A stretch of 64,000 bases of DNA from contig JAHYIO010000007.1 of the NCBI GenBank assembly GCA_020543525.1, positions 1,302,001 through 1,366,000 on the forward strand, given 5' to 3'. Below the pieces are notes generated by a model, which did not search any database, had not been told where the DNA came from, and was given only the letters and a program-made list of their open reading frames with translations. The translations under genes and the position numbers were made by a program. Numbering within the stretch: the first letter of the stretch is position 1; each line of letters opens with the position of its first letter. Below, piece after piece: positions 1 to 11,700 of this stretch. This DNA comes from Coriolopsis trogii (lineage: Eukaryota; Basidiomycota; Agaricomycetes; Polyporales; Polyporaceae).

Positions 1-1295
1 TGAGTCATGGTGCAGCGGTGGAGTGGTGTTGCATCGCTGCAAACCGCAGAAGGAAGGGGCAACGTACCAGTACACTCTCAGAGGCTATCGCATTATCACC
101 TCTCCATCCATCCAACCTAAGCTCCAGTTTCAGCCTCTCGATCTGCGGCGAACGCTCTACGCAGAAGACGGCAAGAAATTGATCCACTTTAAATTCCTCG
201 TCTTGGCCTTCGACATTCACTTCAAGTTCCACGGTCGTGGGCCTGACGTCGGACAAGACAGCCTGCACATACTCGTAGTCACTCCAGAACGGGACGCACA
301 TATACGTATAGATCCTCGGGACATGACACGTGAGGCCGAGGAGATAGAGTCCTGCCGGGGAGTCCCCGAGATGGCGCAGCGTGCACCAGGACCCGCACTC
401 CATCTGGAACTGCTGGTTCATCTCGCGATGTTCTGGCCAATCTTCAATACATATGCCGTTATCGGCACCAGTGTATATTCCCAGATCCACCAGGTTGGGG
501 AAGGCGTGCAGATAGTGCGACACGTCGACCGCGCATCCGTGATTGATGAACAAGCTGGTCAAACGAGGATAGATCGGGCCGTCGGGAGCAGTCCGCCAGG
601 ATCTCTCCATCTCGAGTGTCTCTAGCGACTTGCTGGAATCATGCAGGAGTCGGATGAAATCTCGCGAGGTGTTGCCCATCCATGCGCCATCCACGTAGAC
701 TTCTAAGTCTTCTTCATCGTCCCAGTGGATATTCGCACGAATGAGTTGTGACTGAAGGTCGTCCAATAAGGTAACAAAATGGTCTCCAGCGTTACGCGCC
801 TCGAGGGAGGTGAGAGTCGTCAATGATGCGATGGTCGCGCCGAGTTTTGGGTGGGACGGGAGTATGCCTTCTGCATCTCCGAGCTGCAGATGCTGTAGCT
901 TCGAGCATGGGTCACGGGATAGGCGAGTGAGGAGTTTCTCGAGTCTTCCCGCAGTCTCGTCATGAAGAGGACCGGCCATCTCGAGCTGCAACGAGTTGAG
1001 GAAGGAGTCGAGGCCCGACCGTGAAGCACGCTCCATGAACGACACGAACGACGTGAGCTGCTCTCTATCCAGAAGCTCGACCGAGGGCAGGATAAACTTT
1101 GTGCCTTCACGATGCAACATATGACAAGCCTGCATGAGCTTCGTGACTGTCGTCTTCTCCGCATGCTCCATTACGACGAGGAGAATATCGAGATTTAGCC
1201 TCCAATTCGATGTCTGCCGATAAACTCGAATGTTAGTTGAACACGTCAAGTACTGTGAATCTCAGGTAGTGGATATGCGCCACACTCACCTCCAT
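1..1295 (-). CDS. F-box/LRR-like protein, 5' part, runs off the left edge
   Basis: Proposed exons on the minus strand: 1295-1290 (only Met-Glu), intron 1289-1214 (GTGAGT...CAG), exon 1213-68. A GTACGT donor begins at 67, so the rest lies outside the window. The model gives 384 residues in frame. A run-on reading would stop at 7-5, but the intact paralogue at 44608-46157 has the same mini-exon and the same GTACGT donor at the matching place, so I prefer the spliced model. The N-terminal region has a weak F-box-like pattern (LDILLVVM...KLMQACHML), followed by leucine-patterned segments typical of degenerate fungal LRR regions. Shared blocks with the 44.6-kb protein include LTCHVP and QAVL-D-RP. 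The family usually supplies substrate adaptors of SCF ubiquitin ligases, but the F-box here is too degenerate to be certain. Confidence 0.7.
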
Positions 1296-1986
1296 CCCGG
1301 TGGCGGCCTGGGTTTACGGTAGATGGGAGGAGGAAACCAGGAGTCAGCGTCCGAGTCGCTTGTTCAGGTTGTGCTGCCGGTGAGACCATTCTCAAACAAA
1401 ACACGTACAGCGTCTGAATCATTCGTTGTCGGCGTAGATTCCCCATAGCCAGCGCAGCACAGAAAGGCGACATTCCACTGAGCGAAATGCGGAACGGTCC
1501 GCAATCAGCTGAGATCTCTTACATTGTCATAAACGGTTCTCGTCGATGTCTCGGATCCTCGGACTGAGACAGCAGGAGCATCGTGGATTCATCGTTCTTT
1601 CGGATGGTCGCGTATCGTTGCTTTGTAAAGGCAGGCAAGAAAGACAGAGGCACGCGATTCAATGGACGAAAACTCAAGGTTCGTTGTAGGGCGTTTGCCA
1701 GCGGACCGGTCCTCCCCGGTTCAAGAAGCGGGCGCCAGTGAAGCCATCGTTGGGCTGGCCTCCGCTGTCCTCCCCTCTCGCATTTCCTGCGCTCTCTGTC
1801 AGCTCATTGTCGGATCACTACGTGCTCTATCGCGAGCAACATGTAGCCTTGTCCTCGCGAGATCTCACCCTCCCAGGACAATGAGGAAGGCGAGAAGCAC
1901 GGATACTACTACAAGGACTGGCAGCAAGGATAGCGAGCTTGAGGACAGCAAAGGTAACTAGGCCGCGAGAAGCCGCGCCCATGTAG
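1296..1986. other. intergenic, no gene recognised
   Basis: This holds the upstream region of the left-edge F-box-like gene. About 1296-1430 is closely matched by 52968-53055, upstream of the decayed copy, so part of the promoter or leader was duplicated with the gene. A 99-codon open frame at 1662-1961 (+) has no recognisable domain and no counterpart I could find; I do not call it a gene. Confidence 0.5.
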
Positions 1987-2295
1987 GGCCTTGGATGGGT
2001 ACAGCTCAACAATAACTCATCTTCTCGCCACTGCGAGGTTGATACCGACAGCAGCAACGACAGCGACAATGGTATAGAATTTCCGCAGGAACATGTGCCC
2101 ATCGTCGAGGGCAAAGTTGTTGGGGGCTGCCACAAGCCAGTGCAGGACATGAGCCCATTCGAGCGTGATCTAGCAGAGCTGAAGGTGGAGGAATTCAAGC
2201 GCCGCATCAGCCTGAGGTTGAGCATGAGGAAGGGGGTGTTGAGACATTGGAAGGGTATGTGTATGATGACCGAGTCCGCGAATGCAATCGACTAA
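1987..2295 (+). pseudogene. degenerate 3' end of an unrecognised gene
   Basis: The frame is open from 1987 to the stop at 2293-2295; the first ATG is at 2095. The predicted tail is acidic and Asn/Ser-rich, then charged (FERDLAELKVEEFKRR). A related stretch lies on the minus strand near 63660-63560 (KRDLAQLNFEALK), in the same position relative to the duplicated secreted-protein gene. Third-base and conservative changes in this block suggest it was once coding. I found no consistent splice that gives a full protein, so it is probably the broken end of a larger gene. Function unknown. Confidence 0.3.
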
Positions 2296-2452
2296 TGGAC
2301 AGTTGCCCTATATCGCTTAACAGACGGTGATCGAGGACGCACAAAGCATGGGTGACGTAAATTATTATATTCTCGGGGTATACCAAATAGTTCCGCAATT
2401 ATACAACAAGGCGCTATTCATTGTTCGTGAAGAGATTTTCTATCCATCGTCC

Positions 2453-5400
2453 TCACTGCCAGTAGGAGCCGCCCCGGATAGCAGTGGGGTAGTCGTCCCG
2501 GCGACGGACGGACGAAGTCACAGTTTTCGTGACAGTGGGGACAACCGTCGAGACAGAGGTGACGACCTTCGTCGTCGGCTTGAAGTTCGTGGCCGTGACC
2601 GAAGTCGTGCTCTTCGCTGCCGCGAACACGGTCGCCGTCTCGCGCACTGTGGTGGTCGCACGAGCAGTCGAGCCACGGGCGAGAGTGGTAGTGCTCGTCA
2701 CCGTGTTCGTCTGGGACCCGGCGGTGACAGTCTGAGTGACCACGGTCGACGCGCTGGAGATGGGTGTCGTCGTGACAGTAACGGTGACCGTGCCGGACGA
2801 CGTGGTGCTGGTCGAAATGCTTTCGCTAGTGCTGGTCGACTCCGAGGTTGTAGATGTGGTCTCGGAGGTGGCCGCACTAGTGGACTCGGAGGTGGTCAGA
2901 GCGGTGCTCTCCGCCGAAGCCGAGGAGGTGGTAGAGTCTGTGCTAGTCGCAACCGTTGAAGCCTCTGAAGAGGTGGCTGTCTCAGAGCTTGCGGATGAGG
3001 CATCGGACGTGGCGGAGCTAGTCGCCTCCGGGGTGACGGTCGTCGAGTCCGACGTGCTCGTGACGGCCTCCGGAGTAACGGAAGAGTCCGAGGTGGTGGC
3101 CACTGTTGTGGAAGCATCCGAAGTCGACGAAGCGGAGTCGGAGGTGGCGAAGCTCGTCGCATCCACACTGCTTGTCGCAGGGGTCGTAGTCACATCAACA
3201 GAGCTAGACGCATCGCTAGAGCTGGTAGACTCGCTGGCAGTGGTGGGTTCTGCTGTGACCGAAGCATCTATGGAAGGTCAGCGTTTGTAACACTCAGACC
3301 AAAAGTCAAACTCACCAGTCGTCGACGCCTCCGAAGTGACAGTAGGAGCGTCCGTGCTCGTAGACGAGGTCAATTCGGACGAGGTACTCGTGACAGCGTC
3401 GGTAATCGTCGATTCGCTGGAGGTCGCGACTGTTGTCTCTACCTCAGCAGAGGTGGCTTCGCTTGAGGTCGTGCTGGACTCGGCAGTAGACGTGGGCTCT
3501 GCGGTGCTTATCGCATCAGCCGTGGTCGTTGCGTCCGAAGTAGTCGCGTCCGAAGCAGCAGATGTCTCTGAAGCAGTCGTTGTCTCAGTAACATCCGACG
3601 TCGTTGTTGCATCGGCCGTAGTCGATGGCTCGGCGGCGGTGGTGGCATCAGAAGTGGTCACTTCCGAGGAAGCAGACTCGGCAGTAGGCACCGCGTCGGT
3701 AGTGCTCGTCGCATCCGCGGTTGTCGTGGCCTCCACAGTTGTTGCGTCCAAGGTAGAAGATGTCTCAGAGGCAGACGTCGTCTCCGTCACATCGGAAGTA
3801 GTCGTCGCGTCAACCGTGGTTGTGGGGTCAGCGATGGCCGAAGCATCAGACGTGGTCGCCTCCGCGGTGGTGGTCGCTTCCACAATAGAGCTGCTCTCTG
3901 TGCTCGTGGCAGTCTCAGCCGCAGTCTCCGACGTGGTCGACTCGTCCGTAGTGCTGGTCGAGTCAGCAGTGGTTGTAGCATCGGTAGTAGGCACTGCGTC
4001 CGTTGTCGCGACCGAGGAGGACGTCTCCGTGGAAGAAGGTGTCTCCGTGGCAGAAGGTGTCTCCGTGGAAGAAGGTGTCTCCGTCTCGGCTGACGCAGTG
4101 GACTCAACCGTACTGGTAGTCGCGTCTGATGCAGTGGTCGCGTCCGCCGAGGTAGTCGGCTCGGCAGTAGCTGCCGTATCCGAAGAGGTCGACTCTGACG
4201 TAGGAGCCGGGTCTGTCATATTGGAATCAGTGGGCCATAAGGAGCTGAATGGTAATTATGGAGCTTACCAGTAGTGGTCTCTGCGGCAACTGTTTCGGAC
4301 GAGGACGTCTCCGTGGCAGTCGGCTCAGCGTCAGAGTTAGCAGAAGTCTCAGTCGTCGAGTCCGCAGTCGAAGCCTCCGCAGTGGTCATGGCTTCCGTAG
4401 TGGGAGCCGACTCCTCTGAAGCCGACGTAGATGTTGCCTCTGCGCTGGACGCGGGAGCCTCATCGGTGGCGGTGGCGGTCGCGTCGGAGGACGTCGTCGA
4501 ATCCGTAGCCGTGGTCTCACCATCTGCACTGGTGGCAGTCTCGGTGGACGCATCCGTGGTGGTAGCCTCGGCGGTAGTCGTGGAGTCGGTGACAGCAGGG
4601 GCAGGATCCGCAGAAGATGTCGAGGTCACTTCAGGCGCCGTGTCCGTCTCGGTAGACGTCTCGGAAGGACCCTCTGTGACTGTAGGCTCCGCGTCAGCAG
4701 ATGTTCCCTCTGCGCTAGGAGTAACAGCAGGGTCGGAGGTGGCTGTGGCGTCGACGGTCGTGGTCACAGAGCTGTCGGCGCTGGCAGTGGTCTCAGCAAC
4801 GGACTCGGACGTGGTAGTGTCCGTCGAAGTGACGTCGTCCGCAGTGGTCGCTGTCGCATCCACCGAGCTTGTCGCCTCCGTCACAGCGGCGGCAGTCTCA
4901 GTGGTAGTCACGTCCGCCGAGGTAGCAGTCGGGTCGGAGCTCGTCGTCGTCTCCTCAACAGTGGTCGTGGCCTCCGCATCCGAAGAAGTAGTAGTCTCTG
5001 TAGATGTCACCTGAGCATCGGAGCTGGAGCTCGTCTCCGTTGCGGGAGCTTCGGAGGCGGTTGATGCGTCCGCGACGGTGGAGCTTGAGTCAGTGCCTAT
5101 TGACGTCTCCTCAGGGGTCGACGTAGCAGTGGCAGTGGAGTCTAATGAAAATCGGTTAGTAGGGACCGTTGCGGTATGTAAAGCACATACCATCTGAACT
5201 AGTAGGTTCTTCAGGTGCAGCGTCAGTCGGAGTCGGCGCTGGGTCAATCGCCGTCTCCGTCCCCGTCTCGGCAGCAACAGTTGGGTCTGCGCTGGTCGAC
5301 ACGTCAGAGGGGGTGGCAGTAGGCTCAACATCGGACGCCGTAGCGTCGGACGCGGTGGTGGCACTGGTCTCCGTCGCTGAGGAGGCAGTCTCTTCGCCAT

Positions 5401-6853
5401 CTGCACCGGTGCTGGTCGCTGACTCAGTGGCGGTCTCGGTGGATTCAGGAGCTGCCTCTGTCACTGTCGCGACAGGCGTGGTCCCCGGCTCCGTCGTTGT
5501 CTCTACTGATGTCTCAGCAGGAGCAGCGTCCGAGGTCGTCTCCGTGAAGGTCGGGGTCTCCGTTGGATCCGAAGTGGTCGTAACACTTGTCGTCGCTGCG
5601 CTGTCATCGGTGGTAGTCTCCGCAGTCGTCTCCGCTGCTACTGCCGTCGTCTCAGTGGGCGAAGCAGGCTCAGTGGTCGTCTCAGCTGTCGTTTCGACTG
5701 CAGGGGACTCGTCCGTTGATGTCGAATCAGGAGTAGTGGTCGCATCAGCAGTGGTAGTCGCATCAGGAGTGGGCTCGCTAGCGGCAGTCTCGTCGGTCGA
5801 GGTCGCTTCTACGGAGGTGGAAGCGTCGGTACTCTCGACTGCAGGGGCTATGTCTGTAGTCGTAGTCGCCTCAGTGGTAGCAGGAGTCGTCTCTGCGGCA
5901 GGAGCCTCTTCGGTAGACGTAGCAGCACTGTCGGTGGATGTGTTTACATCTGTCGACGTGACAGCCTCCGTGGTGGAGGTGGGCGCAGTCGTACTGTCTG
6001 GGTCTGGAGTAGGATCAGCCTCGGCAGTGGTTGCGTCTGGGGTCGCCACAATAGTGAAAGTAGGCTCCGTCGTTGACTCAGCCTCAGCGCTGGCAGCTTC
6101 AGTCGTCTCTGATCCAGCTGCCTCGGTAGTTGGCGTGGCCTCAGCGGCCGTTGTAGTATCCTGAGCTGCCGTATCAGTGGTTTCCGCCTGTGCCGCGCTC
6201 GAGGTGTTTTCGGTCGCAGTGGGCTCGACAGTCGCAGCCTCTGTGGTCGTAGTGCTGGTCGTGGTATCGGTGGGGGTGGGTATAGGGGTATCGGTCGTGG
6301 AGTCCACCGCCGAAGTGGTATCTGATGGAGCAGCATCAGTGGACGTCGCAGTTGCGTCCGTGCTCGTCGAAGTTGATATCTCAGTGGACGCCAAGGTCTC
6401 AGTCGGCGTCACCGTGACGACTTGCGTCTCAGTGCTGACCGTGGTATCTGTCGTTGTTGTCGTGTCCGTGACCGTCGCGCCGTTCGCGTCAGTGGTGGTG
6501 AACGTGTCAGTTCCCGTAGTTGTTGAAGTGACAAGGATCATCTCAGTTGAGGTTGTCGCATTGGCAGATGTCTCCGATGATTCATTGGCGTCCGGAGAGT
6601 CCTCTTCAGAATCCTCCTGGCGAGAAGAGACGAATGCACGCGAGCGGTATGGTTCGCGCTTGGCGAAGAACGGCACCGTGTCGTTCCCGTAGCGAGATTC
6701 GACTCGGGTGGCGAGAGAAGGACGAATGGCTGCATGATGGCAGTGAGCACAGTTAACGGTGCAAAGGCGATGCAATGACATACCTCGTGGCTGAACGCCT
6801 GAAGACACAGCGAGCACGACAGTAACAAGAGCAACCAGCTTGGGAGAAATCAT
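2453..6853 (-). CDS. secreted Ser/Thr-rich low-complexity protein (left copy)
   Basis: Five exons on the minus strand: 6853-6784, 6729-5191, 5141-4269, 4212-3316 and 3267-2453. The introns are 54, 49, 56 and 48 nt, all GT-AG and all phase 1. Spliced length is 4194 nt, or 1397 aa. Residues 1 to about 22 form a signal peptide (MISPKLVALVTVVLAVSSG), and a Lys-Arg pair at 47-48 (FFAKR) resembles a Kex2 site. The body is dominated by Thr, Ser, Ala and Glu in irregular TTT/STET/ATS repeats, expected to be heavily O-mannosylated. The C-terminus turns more basic (VRRRDDYP). No catalytic domain and no GPI-type hydrophobic tail are visible. A mucin-like cell-wall or secreted role is inference. It shares a divergent promoter region with the gene at 8193. 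The right-arm copy is nearly identical. Confidence 0.85.
4023..4082. repeat. 18-bp tandem repeat inside coding exon 4
   Basis: Three near-perfect 18-bp units occupy 4023-4076, followed by a partial fourth. The right-arm gene has two units fewer, which accounts for the 12-residue length difference between the two proteins (1397 against 1385 aa). The change keeps the reading frame. Confidence 0.85.
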
Positions 6854-6959
6854 GATGATGTTGATGTGAAGGTTGAATGAAGAATAGAAGAGCTCGGAGT
6901 TGAGGAAATAATAGATGAGATGAGAAGTTGTTGGCCTTACCAGACGAGACGTCTAGGTT

Positions 6960-6965
6960 CTTATA
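6960..6965 (-). promoter_or_regulatory. TATA-like box of the left Ser/Thr-rich gene
   Basis: TATAAG on the minus strand lies about 107 bp upstream of the ATG at 6853. The same box stands at the same distance in the right arm (58415-58420). Confidence 0.5.
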
Positions 6966-8086
6966 CTCCTCAGGACTGCACTTTGGTCGTCGGAGGATTC
7001 ATGCATTCTGTCGATTTCGATTGCAATGGATGAGTGAGAGTCGACGGGTCCGACATCGGTCGTGTAGAAATCCCCGACATGGTCATGTCAGAGTCCAGTG
7101 GATCTGTTTGAGACACGGCTGTTGTTGTATATCCGCCCTTCCATTTCGAGTTCACCCTCGGCTGGGCGCACCGAGGGCCAGATCGGCAGGACCATATTGT
7201 CGTTTTGAGCGGAGGAGCCGATCGGTATCAAAACCTATATGGTCGGACGCGTTACAGATGCGACCGCGGAAGCAAACCTCGTCGGGGAGGCTGTGTCTCC
7301 GCACTCGGGCACGTGGTTGGGTTCGAAAGCCGACCCGCCGCTGTAGGTATTGCATAGATTCGATGGACAGAGGAGGCATGTGTCTAGCACTGGCCATGGC
7401 GGTGGTGGTGGTAGTACGAAAGTGTTCACGAGGAGAAATCAGCAGACGCTCGCGGACGCGTGGCTGTGCTTTGCCCCATTTTGGACTCTCCGCCACCCAT
7501 CGGCGCTTGCCATGTTCGCTCTCTCCACCTGCCCACTCCCGTCTTCCCGAGTCGTACATTGGGGCATTATCACTCATTCAGGCTGCTCAGCTCAGTTGGA
7601 CTGGTTATATGGACACTCACTTCTAGTGGTTCCAGCCCTGCTGTACGACTACCGCGGCGGAGACAACATATTCAGGCTCTGGTCGGACTCATCAACACAT
7701 ACTCCTCGCAGGTCGTAGTAACACTGGCAGTTGTACGCTCCCTGTCAAGCACCCCAACTGCACAAGTATGTACCTGAACCTAACCGGATATGTCAACACA
7801 TCCTACCCCATCGGCTTTGATCAGTTGGGCACTATTGTCCCCTTTGCGCTTCGTGGAGGTCCTCACTTACCTCAACCAGATTAGCACTCCTATGTCAAAC
7901 TCCTGACTCTGTCTGAGGTCTCTGAGGAGGTGGTAGTGGTTACTCCATTGGCGTCGGTACCTACCCCGGGGCATCCTGGGTTTCTGGTGTTCTTGAGCGG
8001 ACATGCTCCTGCAAATCCAATCATTTGGACTTTTTGCTCTTGTCCGCCAGAATAGCTCCAACTACGCAGAGGCTACCACGGTGGCA

Positions 8087-8093
8087 TATAAGG
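8087..8093 (+). promoter_or_regulatory. TATA-like box of the left small secreted-protein gene
   Basis: TATAAGG lies about 100 bp upstream of the ATG at 8193 and is conserved in the right arm at 57306-57312. Confidence 0.55.
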
Positions 8094-8192
8094 CAGGTTC
8101 ATCGTAGCCATTTAAAATCAACCCTCCACTCGACGTTTCTCCCTTCGATACTCTCCACCAACGCACATACATCCCCACGATCTACATACAAC

Positions 8193-8767
8193 ATGTACGC
8201 CTTCCGAATCAGCGCAGCAGCTCTACTCGCACTTGCGACCATTGCAAGTGTAGGCGGTAAAGGTGACTATTTCGTTCAGACCCGATCCCACCTTTGTCGA
8301 CTGTATATCGGGTGTCTGACGCATATGCACTTCTAGCTATCCCCTCATGGGACGGAGAAGAATTCATCACGTCCACCCTCTCTTCCTACTTCCCTGCCAC
8401 GACCACCGTAACATCCACCTACACGGTCGCCGCAAGCCCCAATGCCTATTCACAGTTCGGAAAGCGGCAGGAAACGAAGCAGACAGTCACCGTGACTGAG
8501 ACAGCCAGTCCGTCTACCGTCACTGCGGCAAGCACGTCGACAGTCACCCAGTCGGGAACAGTGACTGTGACCGCGACGGCCACTGCGTACTCTACCACAA
8601 CGTCGACTTTGACGAACACGATTACGAATACCGTGAAGTCGACGACTACGACGACGAGCTTAATCACGAAGACCACGACGAAGGCTGTCCCCACCACTAT
8701 CACGTCCACCAAGATCCGTACGACCACGGGTAAGGCGTCGACAGTCACCGCTACGGTCACTGCGTAG
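8193..8767 (+). CDS. small secreted Thr/Val-rich protein (left copy)
   Basis: Two exons, 8193-8256 and 8337-8767, are separated by an 80-nt phase-1 intron (GTAAAG...TTCTAG). The product is 164 aa. Residues 1 to about 21 form a signal peptide (MYAFRISAAALLALATIASV). A Lys-Arg pair at 64-65 (FGKRQE) resembles a Kex2 processing site. The part after it is made of TVTVT/TSTVT-type repeats expected to be O-glycosylated beta-strand-like stretches. There is no hydrophobic tail for a GPI anchor. The gene lies head-to-head with the large Ser/Thr-rich gene, and the pair was duplicated together. Family unknown; a secreted or wall-associated role is inferred from composition only. Confidence 0.85.
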
Positions 8768-11700
8768 TACTGTTTAATCTAGTATATTATGGCTCGAAGT
8801 CGCTGCTTTCGTGATTAGTCTCTTATTCCCTTGGGCACGCATAGTATTCTGACCAGTCGCATTGGATGTATGTTTTGATACCCGAATGCGTCATACCCTG
8901 CCCGTTTCAAAAATGGAGATATGCTTCTAGAAGTCGGAGTCTGTTGTCTTAGCGGAGACTTGCACGGGCTAAGGATGCTTGGAATGTGGGAGGGTGGAAG
9001 AGTGGCAACGTCGGACGCAGAGCGAACGTACACCCTGCATCTTCGTCGTAAGAAGGGACCCGCGGCATGCGATCGAGGACATGCTTTACACCAGTCCTAC
9101 CATCGAAGAGAGAGAGACGCGTCATGAGGAGGGAACTCCACAAGTGGACTCTCCTAGAGCGTAGCATACTGTTTGCCAGGTTTCGTACCTGTGTCTCCTA
9201 TGACCACCCCCCGGGAGATGTAGTCCCATCAACCCAGGATGGTGTTCTGATCAAGGCGCACGACGACCACATGCTACCTCCAGTCGCAGGCACCAACGAG
9301 AGGCATTCGTATTTGGGTTTATTGACATTTTGACATTGCGGTATCTGACGAGGATCTGCAACAGCGGGATACGAGCTGCGAAGCGCTCATGCAGCAATAA
9401 CTGGAGACTTACGGTACGCGAAGGAACATAAGATGCTGCCCGCTGCGCCATGACAACCGAGAAGAACTCAATTGCATACATTCAGACGATGTGGTGAAAT
9501 ATGAGGGTGCGAACCGCATCGATATCATCGCAACGTGAGGAGTCCAGCTCGGAATGGACTCACATTTGGCGATTGCAGACTGGTGGGTTGTTGTCCCGCA
9601 TTTCCGACGTCGAACTGATGAGATCTGTCCAAATGGAACATTTACATTTCTGTCATTGCCAGTTCAGAACGGACGAGAAGAAAAAAGAAATTCGGCGACG
9701 TGACTTGTTTCGTCGCGGGCAAATACGTTTGCTGCGGGACGACTTGGCGAGGTAGAGATGTTTGTGACTGCGGTGGGATCAGCGGTGCTATGCGAGTGTG
9801 AGAGAGTCGGCCAACTGTGGATCACCTACAAAGATGCTGCCGATTATGACAGTCTTCGCGCACAACAAGGGTGAGTGATCTGAACCTGGGACAATATGAA
9901 ATGGCCACTGCAACTTCTTGCTCGGCGCGAAGGCCAGCGAACTGACATAATCAGACGGGAGAGACCACAGAGAGGTGACATACCTACATTGATATACGTA
10001 GCCTATATGACGATCTCACTGATAGCTTGGGCAACGATGTCCTATATCGTTCGATCATGCCATTACTGTGAATTACGCGATACCCGTTAACCATCGAACG
10101 ATCAACATTACCCACCTTTGATGCTAGGCAGAAACCCTCGGGCTAGCCGGGGCTTGGCTATGATATTTGCAGAGATCGTACATATTCGGGGAGGACAGGG
10201 GCTCAACATCGACAATTTGCAAATACCCATATGACGGCCGCTCCCAGCGCGGGGCGTGGTACCCCCCTCGGACCCGTGAGACGGGGGAGAAGCGCACAGG
10301 ATGTTAAGTTACGAGAGCAGCGCCCTTTTGCGCTCATCTTGAGACGGACAATCTCAACTCGGGTGCTTTGAGTCACGCCATCACCGCTCAAGGGAGAAGT
10401 GTGGGCTACTAGCGCGGATTTGCTGAGAATCGCTACAGGGGTGATATCTGAGGGATGGGAACACACGGGAGAAGTAAACGCACACACCGCAGCAGCGACG
10501 ATCTAGCGCGCGAAGACTCCCGGGATTTGCTATTACGGGCACAGGCGGAACAGGTTTTGATGATAAGTCCTGGATAGTGAACGGACTCTATCATGTGAGT
10601 AAGCTCAGGTTTCTTGTAATTTCGAGCTGCAGGAACGCACATTGTCACGTACATGGGCCGTCACTTTTCCATTTCCGCGGAGCTTTCAATTGGCGAACCG
10701 CCTTGCTGGAGAGTTCGGAGCACAGGGACGAACCTTACCCGACAAGCCGGACGGCCAGTACCCTCCTAAAAATATAATTCATCTATATCATCAATATAAC
10801 AGTGTTCAAGATGAGGGCATGTCCGCGAGCTCTCCAGGGTCTGTCCTGTAGTGGAGACTGTGATCCCACACGTACGCCGTAAGTCGGCCGAACGATCATC
10901 GCGACTGGCACAAATTGGATAATGGCACACGAGCAAGAGAGCAAAGCTTCCTGTGTGAGTAAATACGAGTAGAGAGATCATTGGACGATGTAGGAAGGGA
11001 CTACAACGGACGTACTAGTGATCGGGGCATGAAGGTGGTAGTCAAGCATGATCCGTTGTGTAGGCGATGCTTTGAGCGAGATTGAGGTGCGCCAACAGGA
11101 CGTCGGGCTCTGCAATCTACATCACAAAGTGGGGAGACCACAACGTCAGCACCGTGTATGCATACCCGCATGCATGATGAGTTCGGCGCACCCATGTCAT
11201 CTAGTAATTATTCCCGCTGTTGGCACTGGAAGCCGTTCGAGGTGTATCATCCGGCTCGTTGATAATAGGGGAGGGCGGCGGGAGGAAAACAAAAAGAGAT
11301 GCCCAGACGTAATCAATGCGGAGGGGTAGGGGTTCGCGACCAGTTCCTTGCCGTCCGGCGCAGTCGAAGTGTCTTGAACTGAAGTCCAGGTCACAGGCCG
11401 GTCCTGAGCATCCGAGTGCAGAAACTTGGGGAAGGCACCGATAGGTGGGACAGGTGGAGACCATCAGACCCTTTCATGCGCGGGCGTAGTCCCAAGGCAC
11501 GGAGGGGACGGAATCGCGCTCGTCAGAGATGAGTCTAGAGACTGCTGCGAGTAGAAGGAGAAGAGAGAGGAGGAAAAAAGGAAAGAAGAGCGAGGTGTCG
11601 TCTTGGGTGGCAATGTCAGGGACTCCGGTGACTTGTTGGCGCACCTCGTGAGAAGGGCAGAACTTCGGGGCCTGGATAGTAGGCTGCCACGGCATAACAC

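Larger units (their letters stand above)
6854..8192. promoter_or_regulatory. shared divergent promoter region (left arm)
   Basis: This 1.34-kb gap separates two genes transcribed away from each other. Its counterpart in the right arm is 57207-58529 and is conserved almost throughout, with small indels. It has a TATA-like box near each end. The open frames inside it are not conserved in frame between the copies and have no domain, so I read it as regulatory. Confidence 0.6.
2353..8767. repeat. left arm of large inverted duplication
   Basis: The arm matches 56632-62993 in reverse orientation. It carries the Ser/Thr-rich gene (2453-6853), the divergent intergenic region and the 164-aa gene (8193-8767). 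In the non-coding stretch 2353-2452 I count 3 differences in about 103 bases against the right arm. One edge falls at the stop codon of the small gene. The other falls at 2352/2353, where the right arm carries a 436-bp insertion. Confidence 0.92.

Noticed and set aside
3336..6692. Long Val/Ser-rich open frames on the strand opposite the left Ser/Thr-rich gene (246-331 codons)
   Set aside because: They mirror Thr/Ser/Ala codon repeats read in reverse, cross the introns of the real gene, and have no start or promoter logic. The same shadows occur in the right arm at 59218-62010.
6928..7626. 232-codon frame in the divergent promoter region
   Set aside because: The equivalent right-arm frame differs in frame and length, and there is no domain. 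It is chance in conserved regulatory DNA.
8446..8760. 104-codon minus-strand frame over the small secreted-protein gene
   Set aside because: It is a reverse reading of the TVT repeats. The plus-strand gene has signal peptide, intron and TATA box.
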